This document shows, piece after piece, positions 17,905 to 26,140 of a stretch of 52,313 nucleotides of DNA. Where the stretch lies: the NCBI RefSeq assembly GCF_014203275.1, contig NZ_JACHIP010000018.1, positions 1-52,313 of the forward strand, written 5' to 3'. The notes below the pieces were generated by a model, which was not told the origin of the DNA, searched no databases, and worked only from the letters and a program-made list of their open reading frames with translations. The position numbers and the translations under genes were made by a program. The first letter of the stretch is position 1, and the number at the start of each line of letters is the position of its first letter. Source of the stretch: Granulicella aggregans (GTDB taxonomy: Bacteria > Acidobacteriota > Terriglobia > Terriglobales > Acidobacteriaceae).

Positions 17905-18066
17905 ATGCCAGTCAAATTTGTAAATCTCGGCCTTATCGACGATGAGACTGTCATGGTTGAGTTTTCAGACGATAGCTATGCGGCGTTTACCGTCAAGGAG
18001 TTGCTCACTCTCCAACGTTCGAAGAAAACCCCGGGGTCTATAGTGCCAAAGGAGTTGCCCAATTAG
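17905..18066 (+). CDS. Small 53-aa protein, paralogue of 16709-16873
   Basis: MPVKFVNLGLIDDETVMVEF then SDDSYAAFTVKELLTLQRSK. The ATG at 17905 has a clean AGGAG four bases upstream, better than the ATG at 17851. It is divergent from the response regulator gene 16948-17793. The length and SDDS turn match the 54-residue product of 16709-16873, so the two derive from a duplication. It resembles small DUF2442-style beta proteins but I do not assign a family. Confidence 0.6.
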   Translation: MPVKFVNLGLIDDETVMVEFSDDSYAAFTVKELLTLQRSKKTPGSIVPKELPN

Positions 18067-18110
18067 GGTGGCTCAAACGTGACTGTTTTGGCTTGTGCAG
18101 GCCCGGCGCC

Positions 18111-18302
18111 CTAGATTGGCTTCTTTCGTTCTATCGCCCTGTCCTTCCTATGCAGTTGAAAGACTGCTGCGAGCTGTTCGGCTTGTTTCTTAGGTGAACC
18201 TGAATCTCGTCCAAGTTCCAGTTTCATCCCGCACGAACACTGGGCGTTTGTGATCCGCCCATCGATCCTGTCGGTAACTATTGGTTCATGGTGAATTTTC
18301 AT
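18111..18302 (-). CDS. Small Cys/His protein, 63 aa, unknown
   Basis: MKIHHEPIVTDRIDGRITNA followed by CSCGMKLELGR, a helix and a final basic tail (RKDRAIERKKPI). Cys-x-Cys with nearby His residues could bind zinc. No family is recognised. It converges with the 53-aa ORF at 17905-18066. The wording resembles the small ORF at 12153-12371. Confidence 0.45.
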   Translation of the reverse strand: MKIHHEPIVTDRIDGRITNAQCSCGMKLELGRDSGSPKKQAEQLAAVFQLHRKDRAIERKKPI

Positions 18303-18568
18303 GCATTAAAGGCTACGCGGCTCCTAAGCGTCTGGCAATGCAGACACTTCGGTCCACACCGAGACCTGCTTGCCGCTAAGCGCTCCGCTTCTAATTGATG
18401 AGCAGCAGAGGGGGGATCACATAGCATGAGAGGCAGGTTTGTGGGATGCCGGAGGAGCTGGCTTTTCTCCAGCCTCACGAACGGATTCTGTTAGTCGTGG
18501 TTCCTTCATTTCCTTTTGAATGCTGGCAACTAGCTTGTTTTCGGACTTTGTCATCTTTCTCTTGTTAT

Positions 18569-18898
18569 TCATCCTGAGAGAATGACAAAAATCGCGCCCA
18601 CATTCTGTCCTAAAAAGCTCAACCCATGTTCTCCCTGAAAATTAGGTTTCAGTAGCTGGGGAAATTCGGTCGACGGTGACACCTCGGATATCAGAGAGTT
18701 CCGCTCTAGTTCGTCATTCTTTAGATTTGTCAGCCAGCCGCTGTCGATGATCTTTATCAAGCAAATACCCGGAAGGCCATGATTTTGATGTAGCCGACTG
18801 TACACCGAACGAGGCATCTCCAGATTGTCAGGAGTGCCGATAATAGATGTATCAGGGGCGAAGACCTCGTAAATCTGCGACTGCCCTGCTTGCGCCAC
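18569..18898 (-). CDS. Hypothetical 109-aa protein
   Basis: An open frame from a GTG at 18898, with no recognised domain (NHGLPGICLIKIIDSGWLTN region is the most structured). There is no clear ribosome binding site, and a hairpin overlaps the start. It could be a truncated gene fragment next to the wrecked IS5 copy. Low confidence. Confidence 0.3.
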   Translation of the reverse strand: MAQAGQSQIYEVFAPDTSIIGTPDNLEMPRSVYSRLHQNHGLPGICLIKIIDSGWLTNLKNDELERNSLISEVSPSTEFPQLLKPNFQGEHGLSFLGQNVGAIFVILSG

Positions 18899-18920
18899 TC
18901 TTTTCGGGTGGCTTTTTTTA
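18894..18920 (+). terminator. Possible rho-independent terminator
   Basis: GCCAC-TC-TTTTC-GG-GTGGC makes a 7-pair stem (one T:G pair) followed by seven T residues. No obvious plus-strand gene ends just upstream, so its client is unclear; it may be left from a lost gene. Confidence 0.45.
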
Positions 18921-19035
18921 GGGGGCGAAGTCCATTAAATCCTCTAAAACAGGAATACTCAGGCTGGCTGTCCCTTGAAAATTGGGTCTTGAGTGACTTT
19001 CATGCCAAATCAGAATTCCAATTCCTTCCTTCATA

Positions 19036-19682
19036 AGGGCGCAGTGGCGCGAGCTGCCTGAGAAGTATCCTCCCTTCCAGACCTGTCATCGCCGCTTTCA
19101 ACAGTGGATTCGCAGCCGCAAGCTCGAAGAAGCCTTGCATCTGCTGGCGCGATTGCTCTATGCGCAAGGCAAGCTCAACCTGGAAGAAGCGATCGTCGAT
19201 GCCACCTTAGCGAGCGTGAAAAAAGGGAGCTTTGCGGTCGGTCCCACGCGACGGAGCAAGAGCACCAAGATCGTCGCTATCGCCGCTGACATCCTACATT
19301 TTGCCTCGGTTGCGGCGGTTCGGGGCGATCATCTCGATGCCGTATTCGTCCTTGAGTCGTTGGTCGAGCTTGTCGGGGTCGTAAGCCTTGTCGCCCGTCA
19401 GTCAGGCAGGGAGTTCCTCGAGAAAGCTTCCGGCAAGAACTTCCTCAACAAGCTTGCACTCGGCAGGCGAAGCGCTCTGGACAGATGCGGCGAGAGGAAG
19501 ACTGTTGTGGGAGGAAGCTCCGCCGCTACAAGAAACGCTGGAAGGTCGAACGACTCTTCGCCTGGATGCACAACTTCCGAAGACTCGTCACGCGATGGGA
19601 GTTCCGCATCGAAAACTTCCTCGGTCTCGTCCAACTCGCATGCATCCATATGCTCCTGAGACGTTTATGAGACCCCTTCTAG
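19036..19682 (+). mobile_element. IS5-family remnant, 5'-truncated with internal inversion (copy 2)
   Basis: Plus-strand pieces RELPEKYPPFQTCHRRFQQW, LLARLLYAQGKLNLEEAIVD, SFAVGPTRRSKSTKIVAIAA and YKKRWKVERLFAWMHNFRRL match copy 1 (15786-16649, opposite strand). The element end TTTATGAGACCCCTTCTAG is intact, but the first ~230 bp are missing. The segment from about 19290 to 19508 is the same transposase sequence in reverse orientation (it reads on the minus strand like copy 1: SFLEELPA-type, then DDKAYDPDKL). The inversion breakpoints sit next to CATCCTACA and ACTGTTGTGG. Confidence 0.85.
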
Positions 19683-19714
19683 GGGATATCTCAGTGGATG
19701 GCGATGGTTAGTTC

Positions 19715-20011
19715 GAAGAACACACTTGCTCGTGCGGCCACGTCTGGTTGGTACTCTACTGCGTCCCAACGGAGCAATCCGAAAACCTTGTCTGTCGCTG
19801 CGGCACCATCTTTGCAAAGAGCAGCAATGGCTCGACCACGGCAGTCCTACTCAGACCCAAAGAATGGTTTGCTGCGCTTCGGATCATTTGCTACTTCGTC
19901 GGAGTTGGGATCCTGCAAGCTGCGAATCTCGTGAATATCGAGCTTGGACCGACGTCTTGGTTGCGTCCGCATCGGATCATGGCTTACCGCCATCCCAACG
20001 CCCCGGTTCGG
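19715..20011 (+). pseudogene. Fragment of a small zinc-ribbon-like protein
   Basis: A frame without a start codon reads HTCSCGHVWLVLYC then ENLVCRCGTIFAK: C-x-C-G-H and C-x-C-G pairs typical of a short zinc ribbon. It begins after a TAG and lies just beyond the end of IS5 copy 2, so its 5' part may have been lost to that insertion or deletion. The frame continues without known features. Tentative. Confidence 0.35.
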
Positions 20012-20633
20012 TCATATGCTCGAATAACCAGAGGACATTGAAACTGCTGGGAACACTTTCCCTGTAGCCGTTTCACCAATTATTTCGAAGCGAACCATGC
20101 ACGAGCAAAAGTCGCATTCAGCTTCGTTCTCCCCACTAGCTACCTCCGCGACGGGAAACGTTCGCAGACACTCTGAACACGTAACCGCGACCGTGCCTTT
20201 ATTGTTCATCACCCAGACCGCGGCTTGATTTGGCTTTCCCGTCTTCGGTCGGCTGGGAAGCTCATGCACAAGATCGCAGATCCGCTCGAATAACTCAGGA
20301 ATCTTGTACGCGTCCTTCGAGAAGAAAGCGTCCGCAAGGACGCTTTCAGGAATGGATACTCCTGAAAACTCACCCGAGATCACAATCACCGGAATGACGG
20401 GAAACCGACGGCGTACAACGGACAGAAACTCGAATCCATTCATGTTGGGCATGCGCAGATCCGAGATAATGAGGTCCGGAAGGGACTGCTTCAAGGCTGC
20501 CAATCCTTCAAACCCGTCCTCGGCACAAAGCACCTCATTAACCTTGGGCTTCAAGCAATAGCTTCCCGATATCTCGCAAGGGCGCTTCATCGTCAACAAT
20601 CAGGATTCTGTATCGGAAAGAACTAGCGGGCAT
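20012..20633 (-). pseudogene. Response regulator with C-terminal Cys-rich domain, frameshifted
   Basis: From the ATG at 20633 the frame reads MPASSFRYRILIVDDEAPLR, then DIGKLLLEAQG, and stops at TAA. The other frame continues EVLCAEDGFEGLAALKQSLP, DLIISDLRMPNMNGFEFLSV. The expected ...AQGYEVLCAEDG is restored by removing one A (GGTTAATGAGG at about 20536-20546). The receiver would have acidic residues DDE and phospho-acceptor Asp in IISDLRMP; a C-terminal region has CSEC and CDFCSC, suggesting a metal site. It is a recent pseudogene or a sequencing error. A TTG/ATG restart at 20599 would lose the acidic pocket. Confidence 0.75.
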
Positions 20634-21064
20634 GGGACACGGCTCCTGTTTTGAGTTCAGCAATACACCCAACCATAGCCGTTAGTGGAGTCCTCTACAA
20701 CGCACGTCAGAACCCGCCAGGGATCTCAGACCTCACTTCCCTGCTCTGTCTGCTCGTTGACGAAGAGTTTTGCCCGATCATCGTAAACATGCCCGTGCGC
20801 GTCTCATGCGTGATGGGATGCTCCTGGTCAACACAGAACACCACATGAGCACTGACGGCGCGCTTTAGGCATTGGCTATGTTCTAACGGGCTGCTGGAGC
20901 AGGGGAAAACGCGGTGAGCGCTCCATTGATGGGCGGCGCGAAGAAGAAACCTGTGGCCAAGAAATCGCAACTTATGTGAGCAAAATTGGGCAGTAAGTTG
21001 GGCTTGGAAGGCGGAGACTCCATAGTAGGATAGCTGCAGTTTCGGTTGCCCTGGACGGGACGAA
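20634..21064. other. Divergent intergenic region, no gene seen
   Basis: About 430 bp between two divergent response-regulator genes. Frames here are short or shadow the neighbouring gene. Promoters for both are expected; none is clear. Confidence 0.45.
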
Positions 21065-21916
21065 ATGCTCATTGCGGATGTAATACAGCTTGTCGCTGAA
21101 GAGAAGGTGCCGGCAAAGCCGCGCGTGCTGCTGGTCGACGATAACGATGCCGTGCGGATGTCGGTGGCAGGAGTTTTGGAGCACAGCGGTTTCGAGGTGG
21201 TGACGGCTGCCAACGCACACGGGGCTCTGGGTTTGATTGCGTCCCAGAAGTTCGATGTGCTGGTGAGCGATCTGCATATGCCGAATGCTGGGGACGGCCT
21301 GACGGTAGTGAGTGCGATGCGGCACTCAAACCCCAAGGCGGTGACGATCATCTTCAGCGGATATCCGAGGATGAAGGAGGCGGCGGCGGCGATCGTGCTA
21401 CAGGCGGATGAGATTCTGGTGAAGCCGATGGACCCGCTAGCGCTGGTGGACGCAATCAAGGGGCGGTTGAAGGCAGGGGCGCCGAAGCGGCGGATTTCAG
21501 AAAATGTCGCCAGCATCCTGGAACGCGAGACGAGCGCTACGATCGCCGATTGGCTGATACGCATAGACGGCGAGCCGGAGGTGATCACGGTGCATATGGA
21601 TGACAAGGCGCGGAGTTCCCATCTGCCTCAGCTGTTTCGCGACCTAGTCTCGCGGCTAAGGAATCCGCTTCCGCTGGGAACGCGAGCGTTGGTGTCGGAC
21701 TCCGCGGCTGACCATGGGCTGCTTCGGCGAAAGCAAGGCTACACGGCGGCGATGCTGGTGGAGGAGTCGCGGATGCTGCAGGTGAGCATCTTCCAGACTC
21801 TGCAGAACAATCTGCATGTAGTGGATTTTAGCGTCCTGCTGGTGGGAGTGATGGCGATTGCAGACGAAGTGGATTCCCAATTGGCGCAGGCGATGTCGAG
21901 CTATGTTCGGAATTGA
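21065..21916 (+). CDS. Response regulator: REC plus RsbRD_N-like domain (copy 2)
   Basis: 283 residues, paralogue of 16948-17793. Receiver about 20-138: VLLVDDNDAVRMSV, phospho-acceptor Asp69 in VLVSDLHMPN, VKPMDP lysine. The helical domain 145-280 contains ASILERETSATIADWLIRID and GYTAAMLVEESRMLQVSIFQ, nearly the same as copy 1. As in copy 1, no DNA-binding domain follows. Its G-rich third positions (gcggcggcggcgatcgtgc) differ from copy 1, suggesting the two arrived separately or diverged in different hosts. The following small membrane protein may be co-transcribed. Confidence 0.85.
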   Translation: MLIADVIQLVAEEKVPAKPRVLLVDDNDAVRMSVAGVLEHSGFEVVTAANAHGALGLIASQKFDVLVSDLHMPNAGDGLTVVSAMRHSNPKAVTIIFSGYPRMKEAAAAIVLQADEILVKPMDPLALVDAIKGRLKAGAPKRRISENVASILERETSATIADWLIRIDGEPEVITVHMDDKARSSHLPQLFRDLVSRLRNPLPLGTRALVSDSAADHGLLRRKQGYTAAMLVEESRMLQVSIFQTLQNNLHVVDFSVLLVGVMAIADEVDSQLAQAMSSYVRN

Positions 21917-21921
21917 GACGG

Positions 21922-22110
21922 ATGAAGGCTGAGCAGCAACACGCTCCTGATCCACTTTTCAAGGTCGTCCTTGAAATCAAGATGATTGCTCTCGAGATAG
22001 CAATCTCCATCGTTTTCTTCGTGTGGCTGTACCGTGAGCTGATCCACCAGTTGCGCAAATTGAAGCTTCAGGCATTTGCGATCACCAAAGCGGCAAGCCT
22101 CGTGGTCTAG
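21922..22110 (+). CDS. Small single-pass membrane protein, 62 aa
   Basis: Starts MKAEQQHAPDPLFKVVLEIK, then one hydrophobic helix (IALEIAISIVFFVWLY) and a basic tail, five bases after the stop of the regulator gene. No family is recognised. Co-transcription with the REC-RsbRD_N gene suggests a membrane partner, which is a guess. Confidence 0.45.
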   Translation: MKAEQQHAPDPLFKVVLEIKMIALEIAISIVFFVWLYRELIHQLRKLKLQAFAITKAASLVV

Positions 22111-22246
22111 CGCGGCGACACATATTCTGCCTTCGCGCTCCATCGACGCTTGGTGCCCAACACCTGCGGTCGGGTCACATCATCCCCCGTCCGAAGCGGC
22201 CATTGCATCATGCCCATCAACTTTACTGAGCGGAAGTAATCAGGGA

Positions 22247-22690
22247 CTACCCTTCTGTGACCGGCTCGGCGACGGATTTCTTGGCGGCAGCGGCTGGCTT
22301 CTTGGTGACCTTTGCAGCGATCTTCTTCGCTGCCGGCTTGGTTGCAGGAACTGCCTTCTTGGCAGGCTTCGCGATGATCTTCTTTGCCGCTACCTTAGCT
22401 GGCTTGCTGGTCTTCTTCTGAGCTGCCCAACGCGCTTTCTGTGCAGCAGCGATCCGCGCCTTGCCTTCGGCACTCAGTGGAGTGCGAGTCTTCTTGACCA
22501 CAACGGGCGCGGCAACTTCGGCTTTCTTGTTAACGGAGCCTTTCGGCCGGCCGCGACGCTTCCCTGTTGCGGACTTCGCCGCCGCCGACTTCGATGCCTG
22601 GATGGCAGGAGTATCGGCGAGCAGAGCGCGGGCCTGCTGTAACTTCAAAATCTCTTGATCGATGGCTTCAAGTATCTCGGATGTATTCAT
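22247..22690 (-). CDS. Histone H1-like Lys/Ala-rich DNA-binding protein
   Basis: 147 residues. An N-terminal helical stretch (MNTSEILEAIDQEILKLQQA), an AT-hook-like GKRRGRPKGSVNKK (about 43-56), a conserved LSAEGKARIAAAQKARWAAQ block (about 73-92), then a low-complexity tail of AAKK/PAKK repeats. The tail resembles eukaryotic H1 and bacterial Hc1/AlgP tails and should bind DNA non-specifically. The start is ATG at 22690 after GGGAGGGAAC. It may be a nucleoid protein that silences or packages the plasmid. Confidence 0.8.
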   Translation of the reverse strand: MNTSEILEAIDQEILKLQQARALLADTPAIQASKSAAAKSATGKRRGRPKGSVNKKAEVAAPVVVKKTRTPLSAEGKARIAAAQKARWAAQKKTSKPAKVAAKKIIAKPAKKAVPATKPAAKKIAAKVTKKPAAAAKKSVAEPVTEG

Positions 22691-22761
22691 GTTCCCTCCC
22701 CCTCAGCATACCTGCTGAAATTGCGCGCATTGAGCGAATTGATGTAGCCAGAGCTAATCAA

Positions 22762-23268
22762 CTAAGTACTTATGCTGTTCAAGACTTCGCGAGCGTCTTT
22801 GAGGGTCACGACCATGAGCCGCGGATCTCCAACACACTCCGAGGAACCGAGCTTGAAATAGAAGGCGCGTGCATCGTCCGAGATGGGATGGACGACGATT
22901 CCGCGTATCCCGATGGTGTCCGCGGCGTGCGCGACGCGCTGGACGGCATCCTTGAAGAGGCCTCGACCGACGCCTTTGCGCGCAAGGCTGAGATCGACGG
23001 CCAGCCGCCCCAGCATCACGACCGGAATGGGGTCTGGCATGTTGCGACGGAACTTGCCCGGCAACCCAGCCAGGCTAACCGAACCCGAGGCAAGAGCGTA
23101 ATAGCCGAGGACGCGGTTCCCTTCACAGACGACAAAGGTCCTGCTTGCGCCATCTGCCTGATTGGCGCGAGCCCGCTTGATGAGCCAATCGTCGAGCGAA
23201 GCCTCGCCCGATCGGAACTGAGTCAGATCATGATGTTCGACCAGCACGGCTGGTGCAGACAACGCCAC
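22762..23268 (-). CDS. GNAT acetyltransferase toxin, second TA pair
   Basis: 168 residues with a GNAT domain: VVCEGNRVLGYYALASGSVS, PVVMLGRLAVDLSLARKGVG (acetyl-CoA loop), GIVVHPISDDARAFYFKLGS. It starts with GTG at 23268, three bases after the antitoxin stop. Family toxins acetylate charged tRNA. It is only distantly similar to the toxin at 7921-8460, so the two pairs are unlikely to cross-neutralise. Probably a second addiction module. Confidence 0.9.
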   Translation of the reverse strand: MALSAPAVLVEHHDLTQFRSGEASLDDWLIKRARANQADGASRTFVVCEGNRVLGYYALASGSVSLAGLPGKFRRNMPDPIPVVMLGRLAVDLSLARKGVGRGLFKDAVQRVAHAADTIGIRGIVVHPISDDARAFYFKLGSSECVGDPRLMVVTLKDAREVLNSIST

Positions 23269-23271
23269 CGG

Positions 23272-23604
23272 CTATTCCCAGGGCGCGAGCGTCTCGAGGC
23301 TCTTGCGCAAACGCTGGTTCGGCTGCGGCGGCGCATCGAGACGCTGGACGAATGCCTTGAAGGCTGTAGGGCTCAACTTGAGATGGACCTGATCGAGCAA
23401 GGTAGTCTGCGCGGCCTTGCGTGCGGCATCGAGCACGAAGTCGGTGCGATTCTGGCCGGCTACCTCCGCTGCGCGGTCGATCAGGATGCGGAGATCGGGC
23501 TGAATGCGCATGTTCAGCGTGGCGCGCGTCTTCCCTGCCGGCTTCGCCGCAGGACGGGCTTTGCGGACAGGAACGTTGTTCGGGCGTGATTCAGCGACTG
23601 CCAT
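23272..23604 (-). CDS. DUF1778 antitoxin, second TA pair
   Basis: 110 residues from ATG at 23604 (MAVAESRPNNVPVRKARPAA), preceded by GGAGG; a longer start at 23634 lacks a site. The RHH core is ATLNMRIQPDLRILIDRAAE then NRTDFVLDAARKAAQTTLLD, followed by an extension VHLKLSPTAFKAFVQRLDAP that would mask the toxin. The N-terminal basic Pro/Ala-rich arm (about 30 residues) is longer than in the first pair. Confidence 0.9.
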   Translation of the reverse strand: MAVAESRPNNVPVRKARPAAKPAGKTRATLNMRIQPDLRILIDRAAEVAGQNRTDFVLDAARKAAQTTLLDQVHLKLSPTAFKAFVQRLDAPPQPNQRLRKSLETLAPWE

Positions 23605-23959
23605 GACAGACCTCCAACGGCTCCAGTGTAGCAAGACGTAAATACAATGTCATTACGAAACAGCGGCCTGAGCGCAAGTTTCGCACAGAGATCATGATGG
23701 TGACGTGTAGACGCGTTTTCTTTGAGTTTTTGGTGCCTGCGGCTGTCTGAGGCCTCAACGGGACGTTCTGGTGCCTCTCTGCTCGATTGCCGACGCCTTC
23801 AATCGTTAGCCCAAACCTTCAAGAACACCCCACTTTCAAAGGGAGCTTTTGTTGTTGTTGTTGTATCTCTGCGGGGTTTGCAAGACCTCGGTTCATTGCT
23901 GTTGGACACGGGAAATTCGGTCGACCCTGATGTTAGAGGGAACGGTGATATTAAAAATG

Positions 23960-24452
23960 ATTGATAAGAGATTCAAAGCGATTTAAAGCGATTAGCAGTT
24001 TCAAAAGTGCTGGCAAGTGATTTGTAAGCAATAACTTAAGTAAAGAAGGATTGCGTGAAATGCTCTGTTGGGTGTGTCAAATGCTCGCGAGGGTGCGTGA
24101 AATGCTCTGTTTAGTGCGTCGGATGCTCGCCTTGCAGCGTCAAATGCTCGCCGTCCACAGGCTGTGGAAAAGTAGTCAATCGATCCGGTCACGCGGTGTG
24201 CGAGGTCAGGTGCGTCAAATGCTCACTTTGTGAAGCTCTAAATGCTCGGTAAACACAGGCGAAATGAGCAAACAACCCCCTGGAAACTCGCTTGCGAACC
24301 GCTAATTTACTGTGTCCTCAATTGGGCTGTAAATTACGCCGAAACTTGTGCTGCTGGTTGCACCCTAACAATGCATTTTCACGATTGTTTGGTGCGTCGA
24401 ATGCTCGTGTGCTGGTGCGTCAAATGCTCTACTTTAGTGCGTCAAATGCTCG
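23960..24452. other. Iteron origin of replication (oriV)
   Basis: Ten direct copies of an iteron with consensus GTGCGTCAAATGCTCGC occur: cores at about 24053, 24072, 24093, 24114, 24134, 24210, 24233, 24392, 24414 and 24436. A DnaA-box-like TGTGGAAAA (24163-24171; complement TTTTCCACA) lies inside a palindrome TCCACAG-G-CTGTGGA (24154-24168). To the left is an AT-rich stretch (23945-24045) with a repeated AAGCGATT, a likely melting region. The cluster directly abuts the end of the TrfA-like initiator gene. RK2 oriV has the same ingredients. Confidence 0.9.
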
Positions 24453-24482
24453 TAAGCATGTCGATAAACCTCGTGTTTAGAA

Positions 24483-25361
24483 CTATCTAAAGAGGAGCCC
24501 GCGTTGTTTATTTGCCTCTATCACTGCCCTGCGCTTCTCTGCCCTTCCAATGTGCCTCTTCTGAGACTCTGTAGTAGCGTGAGTGATCTTTAGGCGATCA
24601 TCGTCGGTCCATTCGATCTGCCAGTCTAATTGCACTTGCAGGACCTCGATAGCCTTCCGCAGAGTACGTAGAAAATCGGCCCGGCGAGAGGCTCCATGCC
24701 CTGACTTGTCTTGTATCCAATCAACGCTGATTGGGAAGGGTTTCGCGTGTGTCGAAAAGAAGCTGTGCAGCCATTGAGCTAATGGAGCGCGAATGAGCTT
24801 CTTTCGATCAGGCCATTGCAGATAGGTGAAGGTCGAAGGCTCGAATAGCACCTTTATCTTCGGAAAGAGGCTAACTTTGTACAGCTTGCTTTCCGTGTCG
24901 CGTTCTACCTCGGCAAGCAAGCTGCCGGTATACGCCATCGGGCGACTGCTGGGTGAACGCCACGCAACATCAACTGTTCCTCGTTTGAGGCGGCGTAGGC
25001 TCATGTCCAAGTCTTGATAATTTAGGTTGTTCCGCACACGCCCAATCGATTCGAGAAACTCAGCCCCAGTGAAGCAGACAACCGTCCCTAGCGGGCTTCG
25101 ACGGCTGCGATGGAGGATCTCAAAAAATACATCTGCGTCATACTGGTTTAGTTGGGTCCCTGTGTACTTGATCGCAACGCCGTCCTGGGCAGCAATGAGG
25201 ATGCCTTCGGGTTCCTCAGCAGCAGTCGTCCGGTTCTCGAAGATCTTCCGGTGCTTGCTAGCGACGGCTGCAAAAAAAGCAGAACGCAAAAGCGGGTTGG
25301 GGCCACCACGCACGTCATCAGGCCAAATGGGAAGCATCTGCTGAAGCTGGTCTATCGGCAT
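24483..25361 (-). CDS. trfA: TrfA-like plasmid replication initiator
   Basis: About 292 residues from ATG at 25361, which follows GAGGAAG; a 342-codon frame to 25511 has no such site and overlaps the upstream gene. The stretch RGGPNPLLRSAFFAA, then ENRTTAAEEPEGILIAAQDG, IKYTGTQLNQYDADVFFEIL, SLRRLKRGTVDVAW and SKLYKVSLFPKIKVLFEPST follows the TrfA family (tandem winged helices that bind iterons and load the host helicase). The iterons lie just past its stop. It is the second gene after a small RHH-like protein. Family length (about 290-380) fits. Confidence 0.9.
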   Translation of the reverse strand: MPIDQLQQMLPIWPDDVRGGPNPLLRSAFFAAVASKHRKIFENRTTAAEEPEGILIAAQDGVAIKYTGTQLNQYDADVFFEILHRSRRSPLGTVVCFTGAEFLESIGRVRNNLNYQDLDMSLRRLKRGTVDVAWRSPSSRPMAYTGSLLAEVERDTESKLYKVSLFPKIKVLFEPSTFTYLQWPDRKKLIRAPLAQWLHSFFSTHAKPFPISVDWIQDKSGHGASRRADFLRTLRKAIEVLQVQLDWQIEWTDDDRLKITHATTESQKRHIGRAEKRRAVIEANKQRGLLFR

Positions 25362-25369
25362 ATCTTCCT

Positions 25370-25681
25370 CTAAGCGCTCATCCGCTCTTGTTCCTCTACC
25401 CAATTCGTTAGAAGTTCGCCCAGAAGATCGGACATATCCCGTTTGTCGCTGGTCTCCAGCAAGCGCATGGAAGCTTTCCGCAAAGCTTCCTTTGGCAGAA
25501 AACCAGACCATGTGCGGTAGGAGTTGTCCGATCGCTTCCCACGTGGGCGTCCCGGCCCACGGAGCGTGTGTAACTCTTGCGGCGGCTGCTGGGTGATGGC
25601 TTCCACGCTCTTGAAGGCGTTAGCGGGCTTTCTTGTAGCTGCTGGCATGGCTTCCTTTACTACTTCAACGTAAGAATCCAT
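25370..25681 (-). CDS. Small DNA-binding-like protein upstream of trfA
   Basis: About 103 residues (ATG 25681; a TTG at 25684 is possible). A basic, disordered N-terminus contains GPGRPRGKRSDNSYRTW, and the C-terminus (SGFLPKEALRKASMRLLETS, DMSDLLGELLTNWVEEQ) has a strand-helix-helix pattern compatible with RHH proteins. Only eight bases separate it from the initiator start, so both share a transcript. It may control initiator expression or copy number. Function is inferred from context only. Confidence 0.65.
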   Translation of the reverse strand: MDSYVEVVKEAMPAATRKPANAFKSVEAITQQPPQELHTLRGPGRPRGKRSDNSYRTWSGFLPKEALRKASMRLLETSDKRDMSDLLGELLTNWVEEQERMSA

Positions 25682-26047
25682 CAAGGGAAACGGCTGTCTC
25701 GAATGTATTGAGCATGCAAAGACGTGGGCAGCGGTTGTTGTCTTGGCTACTCAAACTATTGATTGATCGGCGAAAATGCATCGCGTCGCTGTCCATTTCG
25801 TTTATGGAAATATAGCATGACGAAGAGACGAAATTACGTAATGCCGTCATTGCAATCTATAGACCTAGCAGGTTCGGCAACAGATCCACAGCTAAGGCCG
25901 GATGCGCGCGACAGTCTGCATCCATGCGGCTAACGGCTCCATAGCTACATCAATTGATTTTCACGGCATTATGCTCCGGTTTCCATGTCCGCTGGTGCTT
26001 CCCTTCTTTCCATTAAGCGGGAGAGGGCAGCTTACCTAAAGTGCAGT
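25682..26047. other. Divergent intergenic region between rep and par operons
   Basis: About 365 bp with no supported gene. It must contain the rep-operon promoter on the minus strand. AT-rich patches such as ATTACGTAATGCC (25833 region) are present but I do not assign a promoter. Confidence 0.4.
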
Positions 26048-26095
26048 AACGCAATGTATAGCGTTCGGTAGCGTGCGAACGCTATACATTGCGTT
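26048..26095. promoter_or_regulatory. 20-bp perfect inverted repeat, candidate par operator/centromere
   Basis: AACGCAATGTATAGCGTTCG (26048-26067), an 8-base spacer GTAGCGTG, then the exact complement arm (26076-26095). The spacer motif GTAGCGTGCG recurs at 26098-26107. It lies 46 bp upstream of the ParA start. Operators and centromere sites of ParA-RHH partition systems are found at this place, so it likely binds the downstream small protein. Confidence 0.7.
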
Positions 26096-26140
26096 GTGTA
26101 GCGTGCGCGTGCTATCGTTGTACTCGACGTGAGGATCTAG

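Noticed and set aside
20707..21606. 299-codon minus-strand frame
   Set aside because: It is antisense to the REC-RsbRD_N gene at 21065-21916 and low-complexity Ser/Ala-rich.
22567..23589. 340-codon plus-strand frame
   Set aside because: It is antisense to the second DUF1778-GNAT pair, whose motifs are clear.
24053..24452. Considered a CRISPR array because of regular repeats
   Set aside because: The repeats are 17 bp with irregular, partly tiny gaps and sit by a replication initiator; no cas gene is present. They are iterons.
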